64,000 nt of DNA, taken from positions 1 to 64,000 of the forward strand of contig JAVEYB010000006.1 in NCBI GenBank assembly GCA_034003725.1, in the 5' to 3' direction. Positions within the stretch are counted from its first letter, which is position 1. Each line of letters begins with the position of its first letter. Made by a program: the position numbers and the translations under genes. The DNA comes from Candidatus Zixiibacteriota bacterium (GTDB lineage Bacteria > Zixibacteria > MSB-5A5 > GN15 > FEB-12). Of this stretch, positions 32,449 through 41,416 are shown piece after piece. A model generated the notes under the pieces. It had not been told where the DNA came from. It ran no database searches and saw nothing but the letters and a program-made list of their open reading frames with translations.

Positions 32449-35400
32449 ATGCGATGGATCTTCATACTCGGACCAGGTAGGACTGCCCTAATTGCGCTGC
32501 TGGCGGTGGCGTGTGTGCTCGGCGCAAACGTCGAAGCCCGGCAGATAGCGATTACGTCGCTGCCGTTCACCTATTCCGCGAGCGACCAGACACCGGGCGT
32601 GGTGGACACGCTTTACATTCAGGGCACGAAGCTGACGTCGACGGGCAACGGTATTTCGCTGATGTCGTCCACGTCAACGGCGCTTAATAACGTCGTCCTG
32701 AATCTCGGCACCGACACGGTGGTGTTCGGGACGGCCGGTACGCCCGCGACGGGCCTGACCGTCAACGGACCGGTGTCCAACCGTCCCCGCAACATTCGGA
32801 TTCTCGGCGGCCATATTCTGCACCAGCCGTCGGATACCGCCGTTCTTGACTGCCGGGGCGTCCAGTTGAACGGACACGAGATCATCATGGATGGCACGCA
32901 CGTGGTCATTCGGGGGATCGATGGCAAGGCAATGGTCGGCGGCGGGACGAACATCTACAACGTGACGGTCCGCAATTGCCGATTCGCCAGCCTCGTGACC
33001 GCCTACTACCGGCGGGACTACTACACCGGCGCGTGTATCCATTTCGACAACTGCCGGAGTACGACGATCAACACCGACTACAACGGCTCGATTGACGACT
33101 TCTTCCACCTGATCTTCGAGAATAACGTCATCGAGACGTGCCCGCATGCGGCGATGGTGCTGTATGGTCGCAGCGAGGACGGCGACTACCTGAAGATCAA
33201 GGTGCTGAACAACTCGATTACGGTCGACGCCCGCAACGACTACTACACGTACCCGAGCGGAAACATCTACTACGGAACGTCGAACGCCTACGGTATCGTC
33301 ACGACCTTTCTGACGGGCGGCAGCGAGATCAGCGGCAATACGATCCGCAGCGGCACCAACCACGAAGGCGGTCGCGGCCTGTATATCGGGTCGATGCGTC
33401 TTGACGTAATGGATACGGTCAAGATCTACAACAACGACATCGACGTTCACCAGGGTCCCGGCGACTACTACCGGCCGATGCCGGCGCACGGTCTTCGTGT
33501 CCGCCAGTCCGATATCGCGAATCTGCATATCAAGGGCAACACGATCACGGCGCGATCGGACAACAACCCGGCCACGATTCACACCGACCAGATCGCGATG
33601 GCGTTCCGCTGGAGCCCATACCAGGGGTCGAGCTTCAACAACGTGGTTGAAGGCAACACCTTCAGGGCTATCGGCAACGGTACCGGCACGACCGCGGCAG
33701 TGTGTCTCGACGCGGCGATTATCGGCGGCGACGGACTCACGTTCCGCAACAACGTGCTGGAGTCGAGCGGCGCGATTATCAAGTGGGGCGAGGGCAACGC
33801 CGGTGCGCCGAACCACCTGTTCGAGCAGGACACGCTGCGGTTCATAGCGCCCGACAACGGCCACATCACCTATGATCTGGGCCATCTCGGCAATAACTGG
33901 GACTGTTCCAACAACCGGGTCCGTGACATGGTGTACCAGAACGGCACGTCCGATACCGACATACGGTTTGCGGTCGACGGTGACCTCGAATTGACCGTGG
34001 AGCGCACGCTTCAGGTCCGCGTGCTGGGCAACAACGGACTGCCGGTGTCCGGCGCCGCGGTAACCGTGCTCAACAACTATGGTCAGACGGTGCTGAGCGG
34101 GCTGACCGACGGCAACGGTCGACGCAATGGGGCGGTCTCGTACCTCTACCGGTCGCGGACGGGCGGCGACTCGACCAATTTCAACAGCTTCTCGATCAAG
34201 GTCAAAAAGGGTACCGACAGCACGATGATCACGCATACGGTCAACGCGACCTCGCAGGTGCCCGCGATGACTTTGCAGAACACGACCGGTGAAGAGGGAA
34301 CCGAGGACGTCATACCGCCGGCGGCGATCGATGATTTGGGCGCGCTGCCGGGCGACGAGCACGGCGACATAACGCTGAGCTGGACCGCGCCGGGCGACGA
34401 CGACAATGCCGGCCAGGCCGACCGGTATGAAGTCCGTTACAGTCTCAATCCGATTACCACGATGAACTGGAGCCAGGCAAGCCTGGCTCCGGCTCCTCCG
34501 ACGCCGGCGACCGCAGGAACGAGCGAGAGCTTCGTGGTTTCGAACCTCAATCCCGGCGTGCGCTACTACGTAGCGGTGCGGTCCTATGATGAATCCGAAA
34601 ACGCCTCACCGGTCTCCAACGGACCGCAGAGTTTTGCTGCCGGAATCGCATCGCCGGCCCCGCAGAATACGTCGGTCGATGACGATGCCGGTTCGGTGGT
34701 GGTAGCCGCCGGGCTGGTAGCGTCGTACTACTCGCTTCGCTACGAATTCGCGCTGGACACGGCCTCGGCATTCACGACCGCGACTTTTGCCACCGGGCTC
34801 GCGTCCGGCAGTCAGGCCACCGCGACGTTCGACAATCTGGAAGAGGACATTTTGTACTTCTGGCGCTGCCGCGCCATCGCCACCGACAATAGCGATACCA
34901 GCGCCTGGTCCCAGTCGGTCAGTTTCGACATCTCTACCGGAGTGGTGGCGACCCTGACCGAGTCGGATATGGCCTATCCGCTCGACGGCGCCGTCGTCAG
35001 CACGGCGTTGCCTTCGTTACACGTTCGCGACGTCGCCGGCGTGACCACTGTCTACTTCCAGCTTGCCGACAACGCGGCATTCGACGATGCGGTTGAATCA
35101 GGGGCTGTCGCAACCACGGCCGGACAGCAGACGGTCTGGGAAGTCCCGGACTCGTTGATGGATGACGTCACCTACTACTGGCGCATAAGCCCGGACAACG
35201 CCGTGTGGACCGGGGCAGCAACATTTACGTACGACGCTGCATCCGCGGTTGCCGCGGCTCCGGATATCCACCCATATCCTAATCCGTTCCGCCCGAGTGA
35301 CGGACACACCGACGTGACGTTTACGAATCTGCTGGAGGATTCGAAACTGACGATAATGACGGTTTCCGGGACGCTGGTGTTGGTGAAGGACAACCTGCCG

Positions 35401-35523
35401 GCGGGCGACTGGACGTGGGATGGTCGTAACGACAGCGGCTCGGAAGTTTCCACCGGCGCTTACTTCTATTACGTCAGTTATCCGAGTGGAACGGCATCCG
35501 GGAAGCTGCTCATTATTCGGTAA
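32449..35523 (+). CDS. Large secreted beta-helix surface protein with sorting domain
   Basis: The 1024 residues begin with a signal peptide (about 1-30, MRWIFILGPG onward). A right-handed parallel beta-helix region (about 60-520) shows repeated NN-ladder turns such as FENNVIET, VLNNSITV and GNTIRSGT. An Ig-like/Big domain lies near 535-615 (VSGAAVTVLNNYG), and an FN3 domain near 635-730 (LSWTAPGDDD). Two more FN3/Ig-like segments extend to about 940. The final 80 residues (HPYPNPFRPSDG, then ending KLLIIR) are the FlgD-like sorting module. Beta-helix proteins of this size often bind or cleave polysaccharides; no active site could be assigned. AAGGAGG precedes ATG 32449 by 8 bases. Confidence 0.8.
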   Translation: MRWIFILGPGRTALIALLAVACVLGANVEARQIAITSLPFTYSASDQTPGVVDTLYIQGTKLTSTGNGISLMSSTSTALNNVVLNLGTDTVVFGTAGTPATGLTVNGPVSNRPRNIRILGGHILHQPSDTAVLDCRGVQLNGHEIIMDGTHVVIRGIDGKAMVGGGTNIYNVTVRNCRFASLVTAYYRRDYYTGACIHFDNCRSTTINTDYNGSIDDFFHLIFENNVIETCPHAAMVLYGRSEDGDYLKIKVLNNSITVDARNDYYTYPSGNIYYGTSNAYGIVTTFLTGGSEISGNTIRSGTNHEGGRGLYIGSMRLDVMDTVKIYNNDIDVHQGPGDYYRPMPAHGLRVRQSDIANLHIKGNTITARSDNNPATIHTDQIAMAFRWSPYQGSSFNNVVEGNTFRAIGNGTGTTAAVCLDAAIIGGDGLTFRNNVLESSGAIIKWGEGNAGAPNHLFEQDTLRFIAPDNGHITYDLGHLGNNWDCSNNRVRDMVYQNGTSDTDIRFAVDGDLELTVERTLQVRVLGNNGLPVSGAAVTVLNNYGQTVLSGLTDGNGRRNGAVSYLYRSRTGGDSTNFNSFSIKVKKGTDSTMITHTVNATSQVPAMTLQNTTGEEGTEDVIPPAAIDDLGALPGDEHGDITLSWTAPGDDDNAGQADRYEVRYSLNPITTMNWSQASLAPAPPTPATAGTSESFVVSNLNPGVRYYVAVRSYDESENASPVSNGPQSFAAGIASPAPQNTSVDDDAGSVVVAAGLVASYYSLRYEFALDTASAFTTATFATGLASGSQATATFDNLEEDILYFWRCRAIATDNSDTSAWSQSVSFDISTGVVATLTESDMAYPLDGAVVSTALPSLHVRDVAGVTTVYFQLADNAAFDDAVESGAVATTAGQQTVWEVPDSLMDDVTYYWRISPDNAVWTGAATFTYDAASAVAAAPDIHPYPNPFRPSDGHTDVTFTNLLEDSKLTIMTVSGTLVLVKDNLPAGDWTWDGRNDSGSEVSTGAYFYYVSYPSGTASGKLLIIR

Positions 35524-35551
35524 AGTAACGGCGTATTCGGTAGTATATGAG

Positions 35552-35576
35552 AGGCCGCCGTCATAAAGTGCGGCCT
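35552..35576. other. Hairpin between convergent genes
   Basis: AGGCCGC (35552-35558) and GCGGCCT (35570-35576) form a 7-bp stem overlapping the stop codon of the minus-strand gene. It may act as a weak bidirectional terminator; there is no clear T-run. Confidence 0.4.
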
Positions 35577-36336
35577 AGTGTGATTTCGACGAATCCTCGG
35601 TAATCGCGGACCGGATCGCATCGGAAATGATTCGATAGCCTTCCTGGTTCGGGATTATCCCGCCGTCCGCCAAATCCACCCGAATGGCGTTATTCTCTCC
35701 CGCCATCAGCGCGTGCACGTCCACCAGTGTAAACTGATGCTGTTTCGCGTAGGCCCGCAGCCAGGTGTTGAACACCGCAAGGCTGTCGAAAACGGCGTAG
35801 TCGCTCTCGTAGGGCTCGTAGCCCCCGGTGGGAGGGATCAGCGTGGTCAAAATCGGTTTGATGCCGTGATAGTCAGCCAGCTCCGCCATGTCGGCGATGT
35901 ACTCGGTCAGTTCCTCGAGCGAGTTCGGCTCGCGCAAGTTGTAGGAACTGGTTTCGATCACCACCCATTCGGGCATCAGGCGAATAACATCGGATCGAAA
36001 CCGAAGCGGCATTCCGGCCAGCCGTTGCATCGCCACGCCACGGTTGATCGCTTCGTAGTCGGGAAAGAACTTTTCTACCGGCCATGTTTGCGTGACCGTC
36101 ATGCCGAAAAAGACAATCCTTCCCGGCACGATCGTTTTTGACGTAAGGCGTGTGTTGTCCCGGAGATAGGTCGATCGGCTGGAGAACTCCTCGACGACAT
36201 GGGTGTATTTGTACAGAAATTCGTTTATGTGGGCACGGTATTCGAGCGCCTTGATCGACGCGTAGATGCAAACCGCGACCAGCACCACGTTGATCGCCAG
36301 AGAGACCCTGAAGCGCTTGTAGTTTTTCGTGGGCAT
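35575..36336 (-). CDS. Membrane-anchored degenerate SGNH-like protein
   Basis: The 253 residues have one N-terminal membrane anchor (about 12-32, SLAINVVLVAVCIYASI). An SGNH/GDSL-fold domain follows. It aligns to the family blocks but lacks their catalytic residues: block I reads VFFGMTVTQTW where a GDS would be expected, block III reads IETSSYNL instead of GxND, and the final block reads IIPNQEGY with no DxxH. It is probably a non-hydrolytic relative, perhaps a binding or scaffolding protein in glycan modification. ATG 36336 lies 17 bases after the glycosyltransferase stop. It is the last gene of the long leftward series. Confidence 0.65.
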   Translation of the reverse strand: MPTKNYKRFRVSLAINVVLVAVCIYASIKALEYRAHINEFLYKYTHVVEEFSSRSTYLRDNTRLTSKTIVPGRIVFFGMTVTQTWPVEKFFPDYEAINRGVAMQRLAGMPLRFRSDVIRLMPEWVVIETSSYNLREPNSLEELTEYIADMAELADYHGIKPILTTLIPPTGGYEPYESDYAVFDSLAVFNTWLRAYAKQHQFTLVDVHALMAGENNAIRVDLADGGIIPNQEGYRIISDAIRSAITEDSSKSH

Positions 36337-36352
36337 ACTGATTATACCCTTC

Positions 36353-37492
36353 TCACTTCTCCCGTCCGAGAATCCTGTAGTAGAAGTCTTCGTGTTGCTT
36401 GAGCATCGCTTCACGCGAGTACGCGGTACGGGCCGTATCCTGCGCCTGTCGGCCGAGTTTTTGCGCCAGTTCCCTATCTGTGATAAGGCGCCGGAGCGAC
36501 TCGGTCAGCAGATCGTCCCGGTCGATGGGATAGAGCAGACCCGTCCGTTCGTGGTCAATTGCCTCGCGATTACCACCCACATCGGAGGCGACAATGGGCA
36601 ATCCGGCGGCCATATATTCAACCAGTGAATTGGAGAAACTCTCGGACGTCGAGCACAACACGCCGATATCGAAGCCTGAAAGGGCGCGGACGACGTCTTC
36701 GGTGCCGCCCGGAAAATGAAACCGGCCCTGGAGACCCATCTCATCGACCAACTGCAAGTAATGCTCATGCTCTCCGCCGAAGCCCTTGCCGCACCAGACA
36801 AACACGAGGTTATCGTGTTCTTTGACGAGGGTTACCGCGGCGCGCATGAGCGATTCGATGTTTTTGACTTTGCGAAGATTCGCGACCGCCCCGACGACTA
36901 TGTCATTCGGCCCGACGCCCCACTGCTCCCGCTGTGTCGCGCGCAATTCAGGCGACGTACGCGAGAATTGATCCAGATCGAGTCCGTTGCGGATCACCGT
37001 TATCCGTTCGGCGGGAACGCCCTCGGTCTCAACGGTTTTCTCCACGGCAGCCATCGAATTGGCCAGATAGTGCGTCGTCCAGCGGCGCAAAAAGCGAAGC
37101 ATCGCGACCTGCGCGGAATCGTGCCAGTAGCCGATATTGCGTCGACTCGAAAGAATCACCCGGCACCCGGCATAATGAGCGGCGATAGTGCCAAATACGT
37201 TGGCATCGATAAACAGCGTCTGGACGATATCGAATCGTTCTCGCTGGTGCAGTTTTCGGAAGGCCCTGAGCCCGCCGACAAAACCCGGCGAAACCAGTTT
37301 GCCGACCGGAATCTTCGTGACCGGAAAACCAAAGCGGGTGTTCGTCAGAAACTCGGTATCGCGCAGATAGACCAGATGCGGGGTGAAGCGGGCGCGATCG
37401 AGGCCGTTCAATAACATCAGCAGCTGACGCTCGGTGCCGCCTTCGGGGCTGTAGATCCAGTCGATAACGTAGGCGATCTTTATCACGGTCAC
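36353..37492 (-). CDS. Family 4-type glycosyltransferase
   Basis: This 379-residue GT-B retaining enzyme starts with the Gly-rich donor-site segment YSPEGGTERQLLMLLNGL. Later family motifs are VIRNGLDLDQF, VGAVANLRKVKN and the E(x7)E-type ESFSNSLVEYMAAGLPIVASD near 300-320. It transfers a sugar from a nucleotide donor during repeat-unit assembly on the cytoplasmic face. The precise donor is unknown. It lies 10 bases downstream of the FemAB-GNAT gene stop and 17 bases upstream of the SGNH-like gene start, in an operon. Confidence 0.9.
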   Translation of the reverse strand: MTVIKIAYVIDWIYSPEGGTERQLLMLLNGLDRARFTPHLVYLRDTEFLTNTRFGFPVTKIPVGKLVSPGFVGGLRAFRKLHQRERFDIVQTLFIDANVFGTIAAHYAGCRVILSSRRNIGYWHDSAQVAMLRFLRRWTTHYLANSMAAVEKTVETEGVPAERITVIRNGLDLDQFSRTSPELRATQREQWGVGPNDIVVGAVANLRKVKNIESLMRAAVTLVKEHDNLVFVWCGKGFGGEHEHYLQLVDEMGLQGRFHFPGGTEDVVRALSGFDIGVLCSTSESFSNSLVEYMAAGLPIVASDVGGNREAIDHERTGLLYPIDRDDLLTESLRRLITDRELAQKLGRQAQDTARTAYSREAMLKQHEDFYYRILGREK

Positions 37493-37502
37493 TGCCTCTC
37501 TG

Positions 37503-39260
37503 TCACGCCTTGAACACTTCTTTTCCGAACAGGCGCAACGACCGCACCTTGCCGGTCACCACCCCTCCGCTCTTGCGAAGCACAGGGAAAACCGACTCGT
37601 TGGTGGACATGGTGAACGACAGCGTCTTGTATCCAGCGTTCCACCAGTCACGCATTGCTACGCCCAGCATCGCCGGCTGAACGCTGTACCCCCGGAACTG
37701 CGGCAGCGTTATACCATCGACAAGGGCGATTTCATCGTCTTTGAGCCGGTACGTCTTATCAATCTCGTACAGGTACGAACTTTTGTACTCGCCCCAGAGG
37801 ATGCCCACGATAATGTCGTTATGAATGCCGACATAGCAGTCGGCGCGCTGCTCGAAACGATCCTGCAAAACCTGGTATTTGCGGGTTTTGGGTTCGGCCC
37901 CATAGAAGGCCGCCACCCGGTCGAGTTCATCAGCCGTCATCTTGCGAACCGTGAGAGGTATTTTCGCCTGGCGGGCCGGCTGCGGTTCTCCCAGCGTCCA
38001 GACCAGGATGACGCGGTATTCGAAGATTCGCTTCCAGATTCTCCCCGGGAGCGCCTTGAGCAGCCCGGACAAACCGTACTGCCGTTTCATAGACGCCAGC
38101 TGCAATTGAATGTTCTTCAGGGTCGCGTTTCCGACCAGCGAGCGGCCGAGCGGCGTTTGCTTGAATCGATAATAGGCGCCGATCATGCGGTGCTTGAGCC
38201 CGCTGCTGTAGACCGAAATGCGGAAGTTGCTGTAGGCCCGGTTGGTCAGCCGGCCTTTGTATTGCTCGCCGCCGCGAAGGTAATCAACCGCTTCACGGCC
38301 CCGGCGGATGTAGTTGTCCGTGATCTGATAGTACAACACGATGCCGGGCGACTTTTTGTTGTAGAACACGTCGAGCGCCGAGGTATACAGATAGATCGAG
38401 TTCTTGTAATCAAAGGCGTAGACATAGGCAACCGGGGTGTCGCCCATGAACAGAGTCTCGAGCCGGGCTATATTGAGCGGTGCAAATACACGGGTGATCT
38501 GATAGTAGAAGTCGCAGTCCGCCTGATTGAGGAATTTGCTCGGGGTCGGCGTGTCTTTCCACCGCAACCAGTGGAACTTGATCAACTGCGGCAGGCGAAA
38601 CTCGATGGCGTCGCAATCAGTCAGCGACTCGTAGGACATGCCTCCGTTTTTATTGAAGTAGTTGACGGAATTGCGGAGGTTGCGGTAGTTACCGAGCCCG
38701 GCGTCGAATGACTCACGGCCCTCTTCCGGTCCCTCGTACGTATACGCATAACATTGCTCAATCTCGTCGATTCGAAACCGCAGCCCGGCATCGGGAAGAA
38801 GCCCGCGCATCAGCCCGACCGTCGTCGATCGCTCGGTAACCTGGCTGAGGACGATGTCGACCCAGTCCGAGCGGTGGCGTGCGAGATAATCAACAACAGC
38901 CGCGAGAACGTTGCGCTTGGCGGTCTTATCGGCGATGATATCGGCATAGTCGGTGTTGCCCGCGCCGATGAACTCAATCGTTCCGGGGCCGGTATCGCCC
39001 GAAACCATGAACGGCGCGATGCCTACGGTCGTGTCGCCGTCGCGGACATCGAGTATATACAGCCGTCTCCCCGCCCCAAAGACACTCCACCAGGTTCGAT
39101 ACCATTGGTGCATCTGGAAAACGGTGTCGAACTCGGTGCGCTCGAGCAATTGGTTCCAGGTCTGCTCCAGCCCGTGAAATCCGGCTTCGGTGTCAATCTT
39201 GTTTACGGTAAGCACGTGTGCGTGGTGTTCCCTTGTGTTGCAGGTTGCCGGAGGTGTCAT
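37503..39260 (-). CDS. FemAB/CelD-like acyltransferase fused to a GNAT domain
   Basis: The 585-residue protein joins two acyltransferase-type regions. Residues about 15-370 look like the FemAB/CelD (BcsL-type) double-GNAT domain used to add amino acids or acyl groups to cell-surface polymers (DTVFQMHQWYRTWWSVFG, then GQ-like HWLRWKDTPTPSKF and PVAYVYAFDYKNSIYLY). Residues about 430-585 form a further GNAT-like domain (MTADELDRVAAFYGAEPKTR, then DEIALVDGITLPQFRGYSVQ). The start overlaps the deacetylase stop as ATGA, marking translational coupling. A role in acylating or aminoacylating the exopolysaccharide is inferred from this context. Confidence 0.72.
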   Translation of the reverse strand: MTPPATCNTREHHAHVLTVNKIDTEAGFHGLEQTWNQLLERTEFDTVFQMHQWYRTWWSVFGAGRRLYILDVRDGDTTVGIAPFMVSGDTGPGTIEFIGAGNTDYADIIADKTAKRNVLAAVVDYLARHRSDWVDIVLSQVTERSTTVGLMRGLLPDAGLRFRIDEIEQCYAYTYEGPEEGRESFDAGLGNYRNLRNSVNYFNKNGGMSYESLTDCDAIEFRLPQLIKFHWLRWKDTPTPSKFLNQADCDFYYQITRVFAPLNIARLETLFMGDTPVAYVYAFDYKNSIYLYTSALDVFYNKKSPGIVLYYQITDNYIRRGREAVDYLRGGEQYKGRLTNRAYSNFRISVYSSGLKHRMIGAYYRFKQTPLGRSLVGNATLKNIQLQLASMKRQYGLSGLLKALPGRIWKRIFEYRVILVWTLGEPQPARQAKIPLTVRKMTADELDRVAAFYGAEPKTRKYQVLQDRFEQRADCYVGIHNDIIVGILWGEYKSSYLYEIDKTYRLKDDEIALVDGITLPQFRGYSVQPAMLGVAMRDWWNAGYKTLSFTMSTNESVFPVLRKSGGVVTGKVRSLRLFGKEVFKA

Positions 39261-40300
39261 GTTCGTCCCAGGATGCGCGCGATCAGTGTATACGTTCCAG
39301 AGAGGCAGAGCTTGAATTCCCACAGGGGCATGTCGGCGCCAATGCCGATACGCCGCAGCTCATAACGGTCGGTCGCGGCATCATTGAGCCCCTCGACGGT
39401 GGAAACGGCGCACGAATATCGTTCGGCAACAACTTCTTTGATCTCATCGTTAAAGTCGTCTTTCGTTCCGTTTGGATAAGCAAACAGGGCCGGCAGGCAA
39501 CCGGTTTCGGTCTGAATAACGGCCTGAGAAGTGCTGATTTCTTCTATCATACGGTCGCGCGGCAGTCTCGTCAAGATTGGATGTTCTACGGTATGAGCGC
39601 CGATCGCAATGAGCGGCTCCCGGGCTATCTGCCTGACCTCGTCCCAACTCATCGGCGCGAATACGGCGGCATCCTCGGGGCGAACTCCGTTGCCGCACCG
39701 GTGTGCCAATGCGGTCAGGGCCTGCTGCCGTTCGGCGTCGGGAAGCCGCTTGAGAGCGCCGCAGATTGCCTTTTTGGCCGAGCCCCGTGACCTCCTGTCT
39801 GTAAGCTCAAAACTGCCCAATTCGTGGTCGGTGAGGTCGATGGTACTTCTATCGGTAGCCAGCAGCAGGGCATACACGTAGTCGGTCCAGATCAGCCCGT
39901 CGAAGCGATTTTGACCGTCGATGAATGACGTGGTGACATAGATTGTCGCTGGCACGCTGTGGCGTTTCAGCACCGGAAGGGCATTCGTCAGGTTGTTGTG
40001 GAAACCGTCATCGAAGGTCACCGCGGCAGCATACGCGGGCAGCGTTCGGTCATAAAGACGAGTTACGGCGGTTTCAAGATCCGCCGGGGCGTACCGCGCC
40101 CTGAGATATGCCATCTGCTCCTCAAATGCGGCGGTCCCTACCTGTGTCCAGACACCCGGGGCACCATCGCTGACCCCGTGGTACATGAGAATCACGAGCC
40201 TGTTTCTATTTGCCCAGCGCACGAGCAGCCATAGTCGGCTCAGGTACAGGCAGTAGAGAAGCGCTCTTTTCAAAGGATTTGGCACGTATGGGTAATCCAC
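39257..40300 (-). CDS. Polysaccharide deacetylase (NodB/CE4)
   Basis: The 347 residues contain the NodB homology domain. Motif 1 AVTFDDGFHNN near 92-102 carries the catalytic base and metal Asp. Motif 2 IGAHTVEHPILTRL near 235-248 supplies the two metal His residues. FAYPNGTKDDF near 277-287 follows. A hydrophobic N-terminus (about 12-30) may hold it at the membrane. It is predicted to remove N- or O-acetyl groups from a sugar of the polymer. The start codon is GTG 40300, directly abutting the TAA of the upstream glycosyltransferase; the stop overlaps the next gene as ATGA. Confidence 0.88.
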   Translation of the reverse strand: MDYPYVPNPLKRALLYCLYLSRLWLLVRWANRNRLVILMYHGVSDGAPGVWTQVGTAAFEEQMAYLRARYAPADLETAVTRLYDRTLPAYAAAVTFDDGFHNNLTNALPVLKRHSVPATIYVTTSFIDGQNRFDGLIWTDYVYALLLATDRSTIDLTDHELGSFELTDRRSRGSAKKAICGALKRLPDAERQQALTALAHRCGNGVRPEDAAVFAPMSWDEVRQIAREPLIAIGAHTVEHPILTRLPRDRMIEEISTSQAVIQTETGCLPALFAYPNGTKDDFNDEIKEVVAERYSCAVSTVEGLNDAATDRYELRRIGIGADMPLWEFKLCLSGTYTLIARILGRT

Positions 40301-41416
40301 TTATTGATTATCGGCCGCCAGACTGTCGTAAACCACCCGCAGGTCGGCCATTTGCCGTTCAAAAGAGAAGGTGCTGCGAATGGTTTCCATCGCCGTCTCC
40401 GCGAGTCGTCGCCGTAACTCCGAATCGCCCGCGAGCCGCAGGAGCGCCGACGTCATTGCGGCGGGATCCGACGGGGGTACCAGAATACCGCTGATGCCGT
40501 TTTCAATGAGTTCCGGCACTCCGCCGACATCGGTCGCAATTACTGCCACCCGGAGCGCCATACCCTCCAGAACGATATTGGGAAGGCCCTCGGACAGCGA
40601 CGGATTGATCAGCATGTCGGCGCCTTTTATACAACCGATCAGATTCTTTTCATGACCGGGACACAGCACATACCGGTCGAGCTTCAATTCCGCAATGCGG
40701 TGAGTGGCGGCTGCCAGATCGGGACCGCCGCCAAAGAGCACGAACCGAAGGCGGTCGTCGTGCGCGATCGCCCGACGGGCCGCTTCAATGAGGTCCAGCT
40801 GACCTTTCTCGGGACTGAACCGTCCACCGGCAACGGCCACCAGGCTGTCGGGGGGGAATCCGAAGCGGGCGCGAAGGTCCACCGGGGGCATATCATCGAA
40901 GAAATCCGGGTGTATCGAGTTGTAGGCCACCGAGACTTTCGACGACGGTACCATGAGACGAACGAGCTTGTGTTTCTGGGCGCCGCTGACCGCCACGATA
41001 TGGTCCGCAAACCGGACAATGACCTTATCAATCGCATGGTAGGCTCTGACCTTGAGGTTCTCCCAGGTCCAGCCCCGGGAGAACGCCACCCAGGCCGTTC
41101 GAAGTCCCCGGGTCGCCGCCAATCCGATGACGTGAGTGCGGTAATCGTGCGTACAGAGGATGTCGACCGAATTTTCCCTGAGGTACGCACGGACTATTTT
41201 CACGGCCTGGGGATCGTAGGGGCTTTCTATATCGAAGACATGCGTTTTGATACTGTCGGCTTTGATTACCTCGATGAACTCCGGTGACCGCCCTTTCTCC
41301 ACGAAGGAACTTACGGTCAGCACGTACGGCGTACCGAGCGCCTCGCGCGCATGGAGATGGAGTTGTCGTTCGGGTCCCCCGTAGAAGTTGGAGGCCCGCA
41401 GGTGTAATATGTTCAT
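40301..41416 (-). CDS. Family 4-type glycosyltransferase
   Basis: This 371-residue GT-B enzyme starts MNILHLRASNFYGGPERQLHL. The donor-binding half includes GGRFSPEKGQLDLIEAA, VLCPGHEKNL and the E(x7)E motif in LSEGLPNIVLEGMALRVAVIA. No signal peptide or membrane helix; cytoplasmic. ATG 41416 overlaps the upstream gene stop as ATGA. The frame is open upstream to 41545 but that part is inside the upstream gene and unlike the family. It acts in repeat-unit assembly; the donor sugar cannot be told. Confidence 0.9.
   Translation of the reverse strand: MNILHLRASNFYGGPERQLHLHAREALGTPYVLTVSSFVEKGRSPEFIEVIKADSIKTHVFDIESPYDPQAVKIVRAYLRENSVDILCTHDYRTHVIGLAATRGLRTAWVAFSRGWTWENLKVRAYHAIDKVIVRFADHIVAVSGAQKHKLVRLMVPSSKVSVAYNSIHPDFFDDMPPVDLRARFGFPPDSLVAVAGGRFSPEKGQLDLIEAARRAIAHDDRLRFVLFGGGPDLAAATHRIAELKLDRYVLCPGHEKNLIGCIKGADMLINPSLSEGLPNIVLEGMALRVAVIATDVGGVPELIENGISGILVPPSDPAAMTSALLRLAGDSELRRRLAETAMETIRSTFSFERQMADLRVVYDSLAADNQ

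Noticed and set aside
32674-34362. 562-residue minus-strand frame
   Set aside because: Antisense of the beta-helix protein; a shadow of its GC-rich codon pattern.
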